Origin: Nanobdellota archaeon
Lineage (GTDB): Archaea; Nanobdellota; Nanobdellia; Pacearchaeales; GW2011-AR1
Direction of reading: 5' to 3'
DNA: 48,887 nucleotides
Assembly: GCA_018830525.1 (NCBI GenBank)
Contig: JAHJSH010000029.1
Location: forward strand, 169,697 to 218,583
In this document: positions 36,670 through 44,467 of the stretch, piece by piece
Position numbering within the stretch: the stretch's first letter is position 1
Layout: each line of letters starts with the position of its first letter
The notes under the pieces: generated by a model
Seen by the model: the letters and a program-made list of their open reading frames with translations, nothing else
The model's database searches: none
Told to the model about the DNA's origin: nothing
Position numbers and translations under genes: made by a program

Positions 36670-37281
36670 ATGGAATCAAATAAAACTTCATCAGAATTTA
36701 ATTTTCTTGAAGCAGCTCTTGTAAAACGTACAGAGTTATTTAAGAATTGTACTAATATCGTCGTCGGTAAGGGGAATATTAATGCAGATATTTTGTTCGT
36801 CGGGGAGTCGCCGGGACGGAACGAGGACGAACAAGGGATTCCTTTTTGTGGTGCTGCTGGAAAAAATCTTGATAAGTTATTGGATAATGTTGGGTTGAGT
36901 CTTGAGGATATTTATGTGGCTAATATTTTGAAGTGCCGGCCTCCAGAGAATCGAGATCCTTTGCCTGAAGAGATTAAGGCACATACTCCTTGGTTGTTGA
37001 AACAGATTAGAGATATGCAACCGAAGGTTGTTTGTAGTCTTGGAAATTATGCTACGAAGTTTTTTCTTGCGTTAGGTGATGTTGATGAAATGAAAAGCCA
37101 ACCAGGGATTACTCAGGTTCATGGAAAAGTTCAAGATATTGAGATTGATGGATTGAAGATTAAATTGATTCCATTGTTTCACCCGGCCGCGATAATTTAT
37201 AATCGAACGAAGTTGACTCCGCTTTGGGAAGAAGATATGAATGTTGTTAAGAAAGAAGTTGGGCAGAAAAATTTATTTTAG
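36670..37281 (+). CDS. Family 4-like uracil-DNA glycosylase
   Basis: ILFVGESPGRNEDEQGIPFCGAAGKNLDKLL...ANILKCRPPENRDPLPEE...LIPLFHPAAIIYN. Confidence 0.88.
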   Translation: MESNKTSSEFNFLEAALVKRTELFKNCTNIVVGKGNINADILFVGESPGRNEDEQGIPFCGAAGKNLDKLLDNVGLSLEDIYVANILKCRPPENRDPLPEEIKAHTPWLLKQIRDMQPKVVCSLGNYATKFFLALGDVDEMKSQPGITQVHGKVQDIEIDGLKIKLIPLFHPAAIIYNRTKLTPLWEEDMNVVKKEVGQKNLF

Positions 37282-37428
37282 TTATCTTCTTTTGAAAGGT
37301 GCGCTTCTTGGTGGCGCGTTTTGTATATGGGAGAATTGGTAGTGTGCGGACTCGGTTTCTGAATTACACTTTGGACAGGAATCTTTGAAAGTATATTTTT
37401 TACACTTTGGACATTTTTTTAGAGTCAT
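37282..37428 (-). CDS. nop10: H/ACA RNP protein Nop10
   Basis: MTLKKCPKCKKYTFKDSCPKCNSETESAHYQFSHIQNAPPRSAPFKRR; follows aIF2alpha with ATGA overlap. Confidence 0.8.
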   Translation of the reverse strand: MTLKKCPKCKKYTFKDSCPKCNSETESAHYQFSHIQNAPPRSAPFKRR

Positions 37429-38129
37429 TTTTCCTCTGATGCAAAGAATTCACACTTGTATTTTTTTGCCTTTTTCTCAATTTCTTCAATGATTTCAACC
37501 ATTCGTTTTTTTCCTTCCTTAAAGTCTTCTACGATTAATGTCAATCTGAATTGTCCTGCTGAAATGTAACCTATAGATACATTATCATCCTTAATATCAA
37601 AAATTTCTTTAATTTTTTTTACCCCATCGTCTTCGAGTGATTTAAGTTTGATATTATGTTTTAATTCTTGTTTTTTCTTTCTCTCTTTCGTTATCTTTTT
37701 CATTGATTCTTGATTTTCTTTGGGAATATATTTTGTTATTAGTTTTTCATCTTCTCTTGCATTATCGAAAAATTCTGAGAGGGTTGGAAAATCTTTGAGT
37801 ATTTTTTCAGATACTTTCTCTACTTCTTTTCCGAGAATTTGATTGAATGCTGCCTTTATTGCCTGTTCTTGTTTAAATTTTTGCATCACTTCCTTTTTTT
37901 CTTTTGAAGTTACTCTCCGAAGAGATAAATGAAAATTGTCTCCCGATATTCCTAAGACCTTGCAGACGATTTGTTTGTTTGGTACGACGTATTGTCGCAT
38001 GAATTTTATTCTTCCCGGGGCAATCTCTGAAGAGATAATGGTTCCTTGTTTTCCGTTTGGCAGTTCTACCGATGTGATTGTGTTGCTAACTTCTTTCACT
38101 TTGCATAGGACTAAGTCTCCTTCTTTCAT
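37425..38129 (-). CDS. eif2a: Translation initiation factor aIF2 subunit alpha
   Basis: MKEGDLVLCKVKEVSNTITSVELPNGKQGTIISSEIAPGRIKFMRQYVVPNKQIVCKVLGI S1 domain; ATG 38129 preferred over TTG 38240. Confidence 0.88.
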   Translation of the reverse strand: MKEGDLVLCKVKEVSNTITSVELPNGKQGTIISSEIAPGRIKFMRQYVVPNKQIVCKVLGISGDNFHLSLRRVTSKEKKEVMQKFKQEQAIKAAFNQILGKEVEKVSEKILKDFPTLSEFFDNAREDEKLITKYIPKENQESMKKITKERKKKQELKHNIKLKSLEDDGVKKIKEIFDIKDDNVSIGYISAGQFRLTLIVEDFKEGKKRMVEIIEEIEKKAKKYKCEFFASEEK

Positions 38130-38151
38130 GATTTCTTTCTTTTTAGAAAAT

Positions 38152-38252
38152 CTCGTTACACGAGTACCCTTCGGGCAAAATTTCTCTTCCACCCAATTGG
38201 TGTACCTCTGCTGAGGCAAAGTAGAAAAACTTCTTTCCAAAACTTCGTTTTG
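38152..38252 (-). promoter_or_regulatory. Multi-hairpin 5' leader of aIF2alpha
   Basis: Five tandem stem-loops: CTCGT/ACGAG 38152-38164, CCC/GGG 38167-38175, CACC/GGTG 38190-38202, CCTC/GAGG 38205-38216, CAAAAC/GTTTTG 38238-38252. Confidence 0.5.
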
Positions 38253-38347
38253 ATTTAATTATCATGTAATTTGTTAAGAATTTGTTTATTTAAAGCTTTA
38301 CGAACTGTTTTACCCTCGCATATTTTATTAGATAGGCTGGGGCAGGC

Positions 38348-38518
38348 TCACAAAACTTCTTCTACTCTTGAACGGATCTTTGCTTTTCCACTGGAGGGTA
38401 GGGCTAAAATAGTGTTGCATTCTAAACATCTGACTTTTGTAGAGGCTTTCCCAAAAATTGTTTGAGTGCCCTTACATTTTGAGCATTTTACTCGGATGAA
38501 TTTTCCTGTTCTTTCCAT
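38348..38518 (-). CDS. rps27e: Ribosomal protein eS27 (S27e)
   Basis: MERTGKFIRVKCSKCKGTQTIFGKASTKVRCLECNTILALPSSGKAKIRSRVEEVL. Confidence 0.88.
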   Translation of the reverse strand: MERTGKFIRVKCSKCKGTQTIFGKASTKVRCLECNTILALPSSGKAKIRSRVEEVL

Positions 38519-38555
38519 AAAAATAGGTGCGGAAATCGGTTTTTAAGTTTAATGG

Positions 38556-39905
38556 TTATATTTTTACAATCTCAATTTCGAGTTCTTTCTTTAGGGCTTC
38601 GATAAATGAGATTTCTTTATCTTTTTCAACAAGACAACCTGCCGCAAAATGATGCCCTCCGACTTCTGCAATAGTTTCGGGATTTTGGGCTTTAAATTCT
38701 GTAACTGTGTTTTCCAATACTTCTTTTAAATTTCTTCCTTCTCGTCCGACAATTCTTGCGGAAACTTTTATTTTATCCTCGTTGTATGCCATTCCGATTA
38801 GGATTGTTCCTTCTTCATAGGTTGGTGATGATGAAAGCATTGAACAAATTGTTCCAACGATTGCGTCTTTGATTTGGTCTTTTGCGTTTAAAATAACGAA
38901 ACCTTTTCCTCGCACTTTATCCATTTTTTCAGCAATCCTCAATCCTGAAACTAATTCTTGTTTGTATTCGGTATAGATGTCTAATGCTCGAGCTTTTGCT
39001 TTTTCGCTTCCGAGACAGTATGTGATTGCAGTGTCATGATATCCGAGTCGGGAGCATGCGTTGATTAATACTGAAATTTCTCGGACGTCTTCTTTAGTGT
39101 TGAAGAATTTTAGGATATAAAGATTCCCGATGATATCTTCAACTCGGTCATGTTGTGCTCTTCGGATCATTATGGCAGTTATTAATTTTGACATTTCGTC
39201 GTCGGATAAATCAAGTAAACTTTTATCATAACCAATTCCGGTTTCTCTTAGAAGATTTTGGACTCCAGGTCCGTCGCCGGTGACTCCCGGGATGTAAGGT
39301 GATGTGGACCATTCGAGTGCTCTTCTTAGCGGTCTTGTTGCCGGATAAAGTACGATTCCCTTTCTTATGTTTAGGTCATGAGTGTCTCTTACTATTTGTT
39401 GGTTTACCTTGGATAGGTCTGATTCATGTCGGTCTCCTATCATTCCAATAATTGCTAGGGGGGAGAGGTCTTGATTGTTTGTGGAGATTGTTTTTGAGAA
39501 AAGATAGCAAACTCCTGCGCCGGTACATTCATTTTCTTTAGGGTTATCAGTTAAATGGGGATTTAGGATTTTTATTTTGTCGTTTAGTTTTGAAGAATCT
39601 AATTCGTGGTGATCTAAGATGAAAATTGGTTCTTTCAGGTTTTGAAAATAGTCTAGACTTCCCGAAGCTAAGTCGCTGAATACAATTACCTCTTTTGGTT
39701 GTCGTATTAATTCTTTTTTGATTGTATCTTCTTCTAGTCCTTTGACTATTTTTATCGAGAATTTTTTATCGAGTCTTCTAAAAGTCTTTGCTAGGATGGA
39801 TGCGGAGGTGATTCCGTCAGTGTCATAGTGGCTTATGATTCTTATCGGTTTGTCTTTTGAAAATTTCAGAAATTCTTGCGCGAACTGTTCAACCTCTTTT
39901 AACAT
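38556..39905 (-). CDS. DHH-family phosphoesterase, archaeal RecJ/GAN-like
   Basis: IRIISHYDTDGITSASIL...FILDHHELD...; C-terminal VGGHHFAAGC. Confidence 0.9.
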   Translation of the reverse strand: MLKEVEQFAQEFLKFSKDKPIRIISHYDTDGITSASILAKTFRRLDKKFSIKIVKGLEEDTIKKELIRQPKEVIVFSDLASGSLDYFQNLKEPIFILDHHELDSSKLNDKIKILNPHLTDNPKENECTGAGVCYLFSKTISTNNQDLSPLAIIGMIGDRHESDLSKVNQQIVRDTHDLNIRKGIVLYPATRPLRRALEWSTSPYIPGVTGDGPGVQNLLRETGIGYDKSLLDLSDDEMSKLITAIMIRRAQHDRVEDIIGNLYILKFFNTKEDVREISVLINACSRLGYHDTAITYCLGSEKAKARALDIYTEYKQELVSGLRIAEKMDKVRGKGFVILNAKDQIKDAIVGTICSMLSSSPTYEEGTILIGMAYNEDKIKVSARIVGREGRNLKEVLENTVTEFKAQNPETIAEVGGHHFAAGCLVEKDKEISFIEALKKELEIEIVKI

Positions 39906-39944
39906 GAAGTGAATAATTTAGACTAGCTTAAAAAGATATGTATG

Positions 39945-40133
39945 ATAAAATAAATTTTAGGTCTTTTTGTAGTCTTACGGCAAAGCCGTGCGGAAAAATT
40001 GGTCGCGCCTAATTCGCAATTTGCATTTGCAAATCGTTATTTTTGGCAAAAGCGAATTGCTCACGCTTGCTGTGATTTTTACCCTGTAGGTAGTTCTGGT
40101 GAACTAAGATTTAGGTACTAAAATAAATTTTAT
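39945..40133. other. Structured intergenic element with near-inverted termini (candidate ncRNA or small element)
   Basis: ATAAAATAAATTTTAG / CTAAAATAAATTTTAT termini; ACGGC-aaa-GCCGT, ATTTGC-attt-GCAAAT nested in AATTCGC...GCGAATT, AGTTC-tggt-GAACT. Confidence 0.45.
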
Positions 40134-40489
40134 TTTTCTCTGGATTCCTTTGCCGAGATTCCAAAGTATTTTCTTGTGATGTTCAGTCTAGATTGTGCGT
40201 GTTGAAATTTGTGTTTAGCGTGTCGGTCTGTGATATTGTTTTTAAGGTGTTCTTTCATCTTTGTAACTTTCTTTTCGGCGTTCTCAAGGTCTTCGTTAAC
40301 TTCTATTCCAAGTTCGGTCATATATGCTTTCAATTTCTTTCCGAAAACTTTTGTAGATGGAATTCCATATTGGTCTCTAAGAATGAATCCGATTTGTGAA
40401 GGAGAATGCTTTTCGGATAGCTCTAAGATAACTTTCTTTAATTCGGGTTCTTTCATTTTAACCCATGTGGGTTTTGTCATTTCTGTCAT
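40130..40489 (-). CDS. rps15: Ribosomal protein uS15
   Basis: WVKMKEPELKKVILELSEKHSPSQIGFILRDQYGIPSTKVFGKKL...ITDRHAKHKFQHAQSRLNITRKYF. Confidence 0.93.
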   Translation of the reverse strand: MTEMTKPTWVKMKEPELKKVILELSEKHSPSQIGFILRDQYGIPSTKVFGKKLKAYMTELGIEVNEDLENAEKKVTKMKEHLKNNITDRHAKHKFQHAQSRLNITRKYFGISAKESREK

Positions 40490-40633
40490 GTTATAACTGG
40501 GAAAAATTGGTTTTTAAAGTTAATTGAAGGTTATTCTAAAGGCTTAAAAATGTATAAATTCTTAGAATTAGATTAGCTCTATAGTCTAAAGTAACGGCAT
40601 AATCGTTTCATAAAGACCATGTTGCTATTATAT

Positions 40634-40706
40634 AGTCCCGTAGTCTAGTGGTCAAGGATCTAGGCCTTTGAAGCCTGGGACCCAGGTTCGAATCCTGGCG
40701 GGGCTA
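40634..40706 (+). tRNA. tRNA-Gln (anticodon TTG)
   Basis: Acceptor AGTCCCG/CGGGGCT; anticodon arm AGGC-CTTTGAA-GCCT; T arm CCAGG-TTCGAAT-CCTGG. Confidence 0.93.
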
Positions 40707-40713
40707 TTTATGC

Positions 40714-40730
40714 AGATTGCAAAGCAATCT
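40714..40730. terminator. Perfect hairpin just downstream of tRNA-Gln
   Basis: AGATTGC-aaa-GCAATCT. Confidence 0.35.
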
Positions 40731-40814
40731 GTTCTTGATAATTTTCAGGAAATGAGAACCTAGTGTTCGATGAGCAAAAGGATTTTTAGAAATTAAATTA
40801 TGATAAGGAAATAC

Positions 40815-40838
40815 TTTTGTGAACACTGGTGGGGCTAT
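40815..40838 (+). repeat. tRNA-3'-end-like repeat, copy 1
   Basis: ttttgtgaacactggtggggctat; resembles GGTTCGAATCCTGGCGGGGCTAT of tRNA-Gln and copy 2. Confidence 0.5.
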
Positions 40839-40870
40839 ATGTACATCATGGTCTTTTTATGGGAACTATG

Positions 40871-42034
40871 TTATTTTTTTAGGAATTCTTCAATAGGTAT
40901 ATGGGTAAATTCTTTTGATACAACTTTTTCTTTTGTGATTAAAATGAATTCAGTTATATGCTTCTTTTTTTCTTTAAGTTCAATTAGCCCTTTATATTCT
41001 CTTTCAGGTATTTTTTCAGAAGAAACCACATTAATTGCCCTGCCCTCAGAAATAAAGTCAACTTCGTTTTTGTCTGCCCAATAATATAACTGATCTTTAT
41101 TATTTTTTCTTAATTTTTGTGCGATAAGTGCTTCAAAAAGATGTCCTTCACTAATTCTTTGAGATAAAACTGTTGTTAATCCATTATCTAATGTATAATA
41201 TTTAGAAGCTCTCCCAGCAGTATATTTTGTTTTTGCTGAATATGAGAAGAATGGAACTTCAAAGATTAGGTAAGCATCAATAAGATAAGAAAGATAATTC
41301 TCTGCTGAACGAGGATTTATCCCTAATTCTTTTGCGAGTTTGTTTGGACTTATTTTTAAACCGGTGTTTGAAAGCATGTATTGTGCAAGTGCTTTGAATT
41401 GTTGCGTTGCAACTATTGAATATCTTTCAAATATGTCTCGTAGCAGTATATCATTAAAATATTGCAATAAGAGCAGTTTCTTTTTCTCAATATCTTTTTC
41501 AAGAACTACTTCTGGGAAACCCCCATATAAAAGATATTCCCTAATGTTTCCAAGTTTTTTTTCTTTTATTTCCGAATAACTAAAAGGGAAGATTTCAAAG
41601 GTTATATTTCTTCCAGTAAGGACTGTGGCTAAGGAAGGTGCAAATAGGGAAATATTAGAGCCACTGATTATAAACTTTTTATGGGACTCGATATCATAAT
41701 GTGTTCTTAACCAGCTTTCAAATCCCTTAATTTTTTGTATTTCATCAAAGAAATAATAATCATAGTTTGGAAATTCTTTTAAAACTTCTTCAAGCAGTGA
41801 AATATTAAGATATTGTAAAAATCTGTAATCATCAAAATTAATGTAAACGCATTTCTTTTTTGTTCTACTGGCTATTTGTCTCAAAATAGTGGATTTTCCA
41901 CATCTTCTTATCCCTTTGATAATTATAATCTCTGGGCGAGAAAGCCATGTTTCTATTTTGTCTAAATACTCTTTTCTAATCATCCCTTTTTGTGTGAATT
42001 TTGTTATTGCTACATTTTTTATTGCTTCTTTCAT
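40871..42034 (-). CDS. AAA-family ATPase with DUF4143-like C-terminus
   Basis: IIIIKGIRRCGKSTILRQIASR...YYFFDEIQKIKGFESWLRTHYD...KKFIISGSNISLFA...LTGRNITFEIFPFSYSE. Confidence 0.88.
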   Translation of the reverse strand: MKEAIKNVAITKFTQKGMIRKEYLDKIETWLSRPEIIIIKGIRRCGKSTILRQIASRTKKKCVYINFDDYRFLQYLNISLLEEVLKEFPNYDYYFFDEIQKIKGFESWLRTHYDIESHKKFIISGSNISLFAPSLATVLTGRNITFEIFPFSYSEIKEKKLGNIREYLLYGGFPEVVLEKDIEKKKLLLLQYFNDILLRDIFERYSIVATQQFKALAQYMLSNTGLKISPNKLAKELGINPRSAENYLSYLIDAYLIFEVPFFSYSAKTKYTAGRASKYYTLDNGLTTVLSQRISEGHLFEALIAQKLRKNNKDQLYYWADKNEVDFISEGRAINVVSSEKIPEREYKGLIELKEKKKHITEFILITKEKVVSKEFTHIPIEEFLKK

Positions 42035-42284
42035 AACAATGTGTGTTTTTATGATTTATAAAGGTTTGTAGTGCAGTGCGAACTGAATTAAAATAGAGAT
42101 TTATGTGTCTAAAGAAGAGGGTCAAGAACTACTGGAAGAAATGGGGGAAGAGTAAGAATATTAGAAGTATGGTACCATATTATCTATCCATTTTATCTCG
42201 ACAATATTTATAAATAAAACTAGTCTTATTATGTCAACAAACTGCTGAAATGATTTAAAACAAAATCCAGCAGAATGGACAAAA

Positions 42285-42308
42285 GGTTGTGAGCCCTGGT
42301 GGGGCTGT
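42285..42308 (+). repeat. tRNA-3'-end-like repeat, copy 2
   Basis: ggttgtgagccctggtggggctgt. Confidence 0.5.
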
Positions 42309-42373
42309 TTTTTTATTTTATATGCATATTATAGCACAATAATCTTTAAGAGTTATTGTTTTTTTGTGAGAAT

Positions 42374-42670
42374 ATGATGAGTTGGATGAAGGCATATGAA
42401 AGAATTAGTTTTTTGACTGGCGTTAAACTTAAGGATGCGAGTTCTGGGAGTTATGTATTAATTACGAATCCAGATAATAAATATTATGCGCGTGTCGGGG
42501 TGTTCGTGGATAAAAAATCTTTACAGGATAGGATATATGTTAAGTTTAATGGAAAAAGGAAGCTTGAGGAGTTTGATACTAGTAAAGAAGGAAATGAAGT
42601 TATTTGGTCGCGTAATGTTCCTGAGCTGTTAAAAAATTTGGATGATTTGTATAAGTTGTTTTCTGATTAG
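42374..42670 (+). CDS. Hypothetical protein
   Basis: MMSWMKAYERISFLTGVKLKDASSGSYVLITNPDNKYYARVGVFVDKKSL...; ATG 42374 preferred. Confidence 0.5.
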   Translation: MMSWMKAYERISFLTGVKLKDASSGSYVLITNPDNKYYARVGVFVDKKSLQDRIYVKFNGKRKLEEFDTSKEGNEVIWSRNVPELLKNLDDLYKLFSD

Positions 42671-43266
42671 TGTTTATATCTTCCACGCCTTTCTACAACT
42701 TCTAATCTTTCGATAATTTTTTTTGAATCTGGCCAAATATAACCTTTTTTGAATTCTTCAAATAGGTCTTCGTGGTTTTGGTAGTGTTTTGCTTCAAGGG
42801 CTTGTTTGATTAGATGTAGGTCGACTGCCTTGTCTTCTAGTTTTGTTGAGATGAATCCTAGGCCGAAATCGATTATGAATACTTTTTCATCTTTCCAGAT
42901 TGTGTTTGATGTTGTAAGGTCGCCATGGATGATGTTGTTTTCGTGTAATAGGGCGGTTTGCTTTCCTAATTGTCTCATTATTTTGAATTGGAGTTTTTCA
43001 TTATAATTGTTTAAGGTTTCGGAAAGTCGGTCTCCTTTGATGTATTCGATTTGGATTGAGAACTTTTCGGTGTTGAGGACTTTTGGGACGCTTGCTCCTG
43101 CTTCGAGGGCTTTGGTTAGAATCTTTGCTTCGGATTTTGTTCTTCGTGTTCGGATTTGGTTGTCGAGTTGTGGGTGTCGATATGATTTTGGGATTCGGTC
43201 TTTTAAGATTATTTCATCTGAGAGGAATATTTTTGCTTCGGCTCCTTGGGCGATTAGTTTGTTCAT
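42667..43266 (-). CDS. bud32: Bud32 (PRPK) KEOPS-complex atypical kinase
   Basis: LIAQGAEAKIFLSDEIILKDRIPKSYRHPQLDNQIRTRRTKSEAKIL...NIIHGDLTTSNTIW...IDFGLGFISTKLEDKAVDLHLIKQAL. Confidence 0.95.
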   Translation of the reverse strand: MNKLIAQGAEAKIFLSDEIILKDRIPKSYRHPQLDNQIRTRRTKSEAKILTKALEAGASVPKVLNTEKFSIQIEYIKGDRLSETLNNYNEKLQFKIMRQLGKQTALLHENNIIHGDLTTSNTIWKDEKVFIIDFGLGFISTKLEDKAVDLHLIKQALEAKHYQNHEDLFEEFKKGYIWPDSKKIIERLEVVERRGRYKH

Positions 43267-43673
43267 TTTGTTGATTGAATTATGAATAAGATGAAAATTG
43301 TCAGGAGGATTAGGACGATTGTTGAAAGTATCCTAAATATTGTCTTCGGAAATAGGATTAATGCAGAAACATAAAATGCTCCGACAATTGCGGCGTATAG
43401 ATTGAGTAAATAGTTTTTGTATTGAAGTTTTTGATTAATTCTTCTGTCTCCAGAACTAACTCTCCAAATTATTAGAAAGCCAAGTATTAACCATAAAATA
43501 AATGTTATTAACCCATAGGAAATAATGTTTTCTCCACTAGTCCTTAAATATTCTATAGTGAACCCAATTATTGTCCCCCCGATTATTCCGCTAATGAGGT
43601 TGTTGTAAAAATCTAAACTTTTCCTAGGTTTTTTGTTTACCTTCTTATCCAATTTTTCCAGAAAATTTCTCAT
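43263..43673 (-). CDS. Multi-TM membrane protein
   Basis: Several hydrophobic helices; 4-bp overlap with bud32. Confidence 0.5.
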   Translation of the reverse strand: MRNFLEKLDKKVNKKPRKSLDFYNNLISGIIGGTIIGFTIEYLRTSGENIISYGLITFILWLILGFLIIWRVSSGDRRINQKLQYKNYLLNLYAAIVGAFYVSALILFPKTIFRILSTIVLILLTIFILFIIQSTK

Positions 43674-43693
43674 TTTACAATTTCATCTTCCCT

Positions 43694-44467
43694 TTAAACT
43701 TCTTCGCCATCTTTTTTGAGTTCAAGGTATTTTAGATATATTTTAGCCATCTTTATTGTGGATGATAAATAATTACTAGATTCGGAATAATCTGGGAAAT
43801 ACTCTTTGTCATGAAGTATAAAGTTTCTTGCTGATTTTATTGCCTCTAAAAATGATTTAGAGGTTTGTTTTGATTTTTCTCCCTTATTTATTGCTCCGAC
43901 ATCTTCCAGTTTTTTTACTTTATCTTCCTCTGTTGTGCCTTCTGCCTTTATTTGTTCAAACATATAAAGGGTAGCTCTCGCGCTTATCATTCCACAGGCA
44001 AGGAGATGTTCTTCTTTGAGTTCTTCAATAGCTTCTTTTATATTTCTTGCTATAGATTTCTTAATATTTCCTTTTTCAAGTTTTGTTAAGTCTTCTCTGA
44101 ATCCAGATAGAGTTTCTTTTTCTTTGACGCTTAATTCTGGTTTTAATTTTTTCTCTATTTTGTCTATTATGGTGCTGAGTTCTTCTTCTAAAACAATAAG
44201 GAGGGCATTCGCCTCGTCAATTTTTGAAAGATTATCTATTCCATTTGAAGATTCTGAGGAATCTGTCGTTTTTCTAGAAGTAAAAATTAAATCCATTGCT
44301 TGTTTTAGTATTGTCCTTATAGATTCCAATCTTCCAGTAGTCTTAAGAAATGAAGTATTCCCCCCATATTGCCCAAGAAATTTTCGAGTGTTTTTTATTG
44401 TTTCCAGCGTCCTATAACACTTTTTTAGATTTATTTCTGTGGAAAAATTATCTGTTACCATCTTCAA
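43694..44467 (-). CDS. Hypothetical helical protein
   Basis: 257 aa, charged helical; 4-bp overlap with srp54 stop. Confidence 0.6.
   Translation of the reverse strand: MKMVTDNFSTEINLKKCYRTLETIKNTRKFLGQYGGNTSFLKTTGRLESIRTILKQAMDLIFTSRKTTDSSESSNGIDNLSKIDEANALLIVLEEELSTIIDKIEKKLKPELSVKEKETLSGFREDLTKLEKGNIKKSIARNIKEAIEELKEEHLLACGMISARATLYMFEQIKAEGTTEEDKVKKLEDVGAINKGEKSKQTSKSFLEAIKSARNFILHDKEYFPDYSESSNYLSSTIKMAKIYLKYLELKKDGEEV

Noticed and set aside
38130-38240. 37-aa N-terminal extension of aIF2alpha from a TTG start
   Set aside because: Non-homologous to aIF2alpha N-termini as I know them; covers a dense run of hairpins and follows a TATA-like element, so a leader is more likely.
42103-42213. 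36-aa basic ORF (MCLKKRVKNYWKKWGKSKNIRSMVPYYLSILSRQYL) between ATPase and hypothetical gene
   Set aside because: Too short and no family match or clear promoter; could be chance or a decayed remnant.
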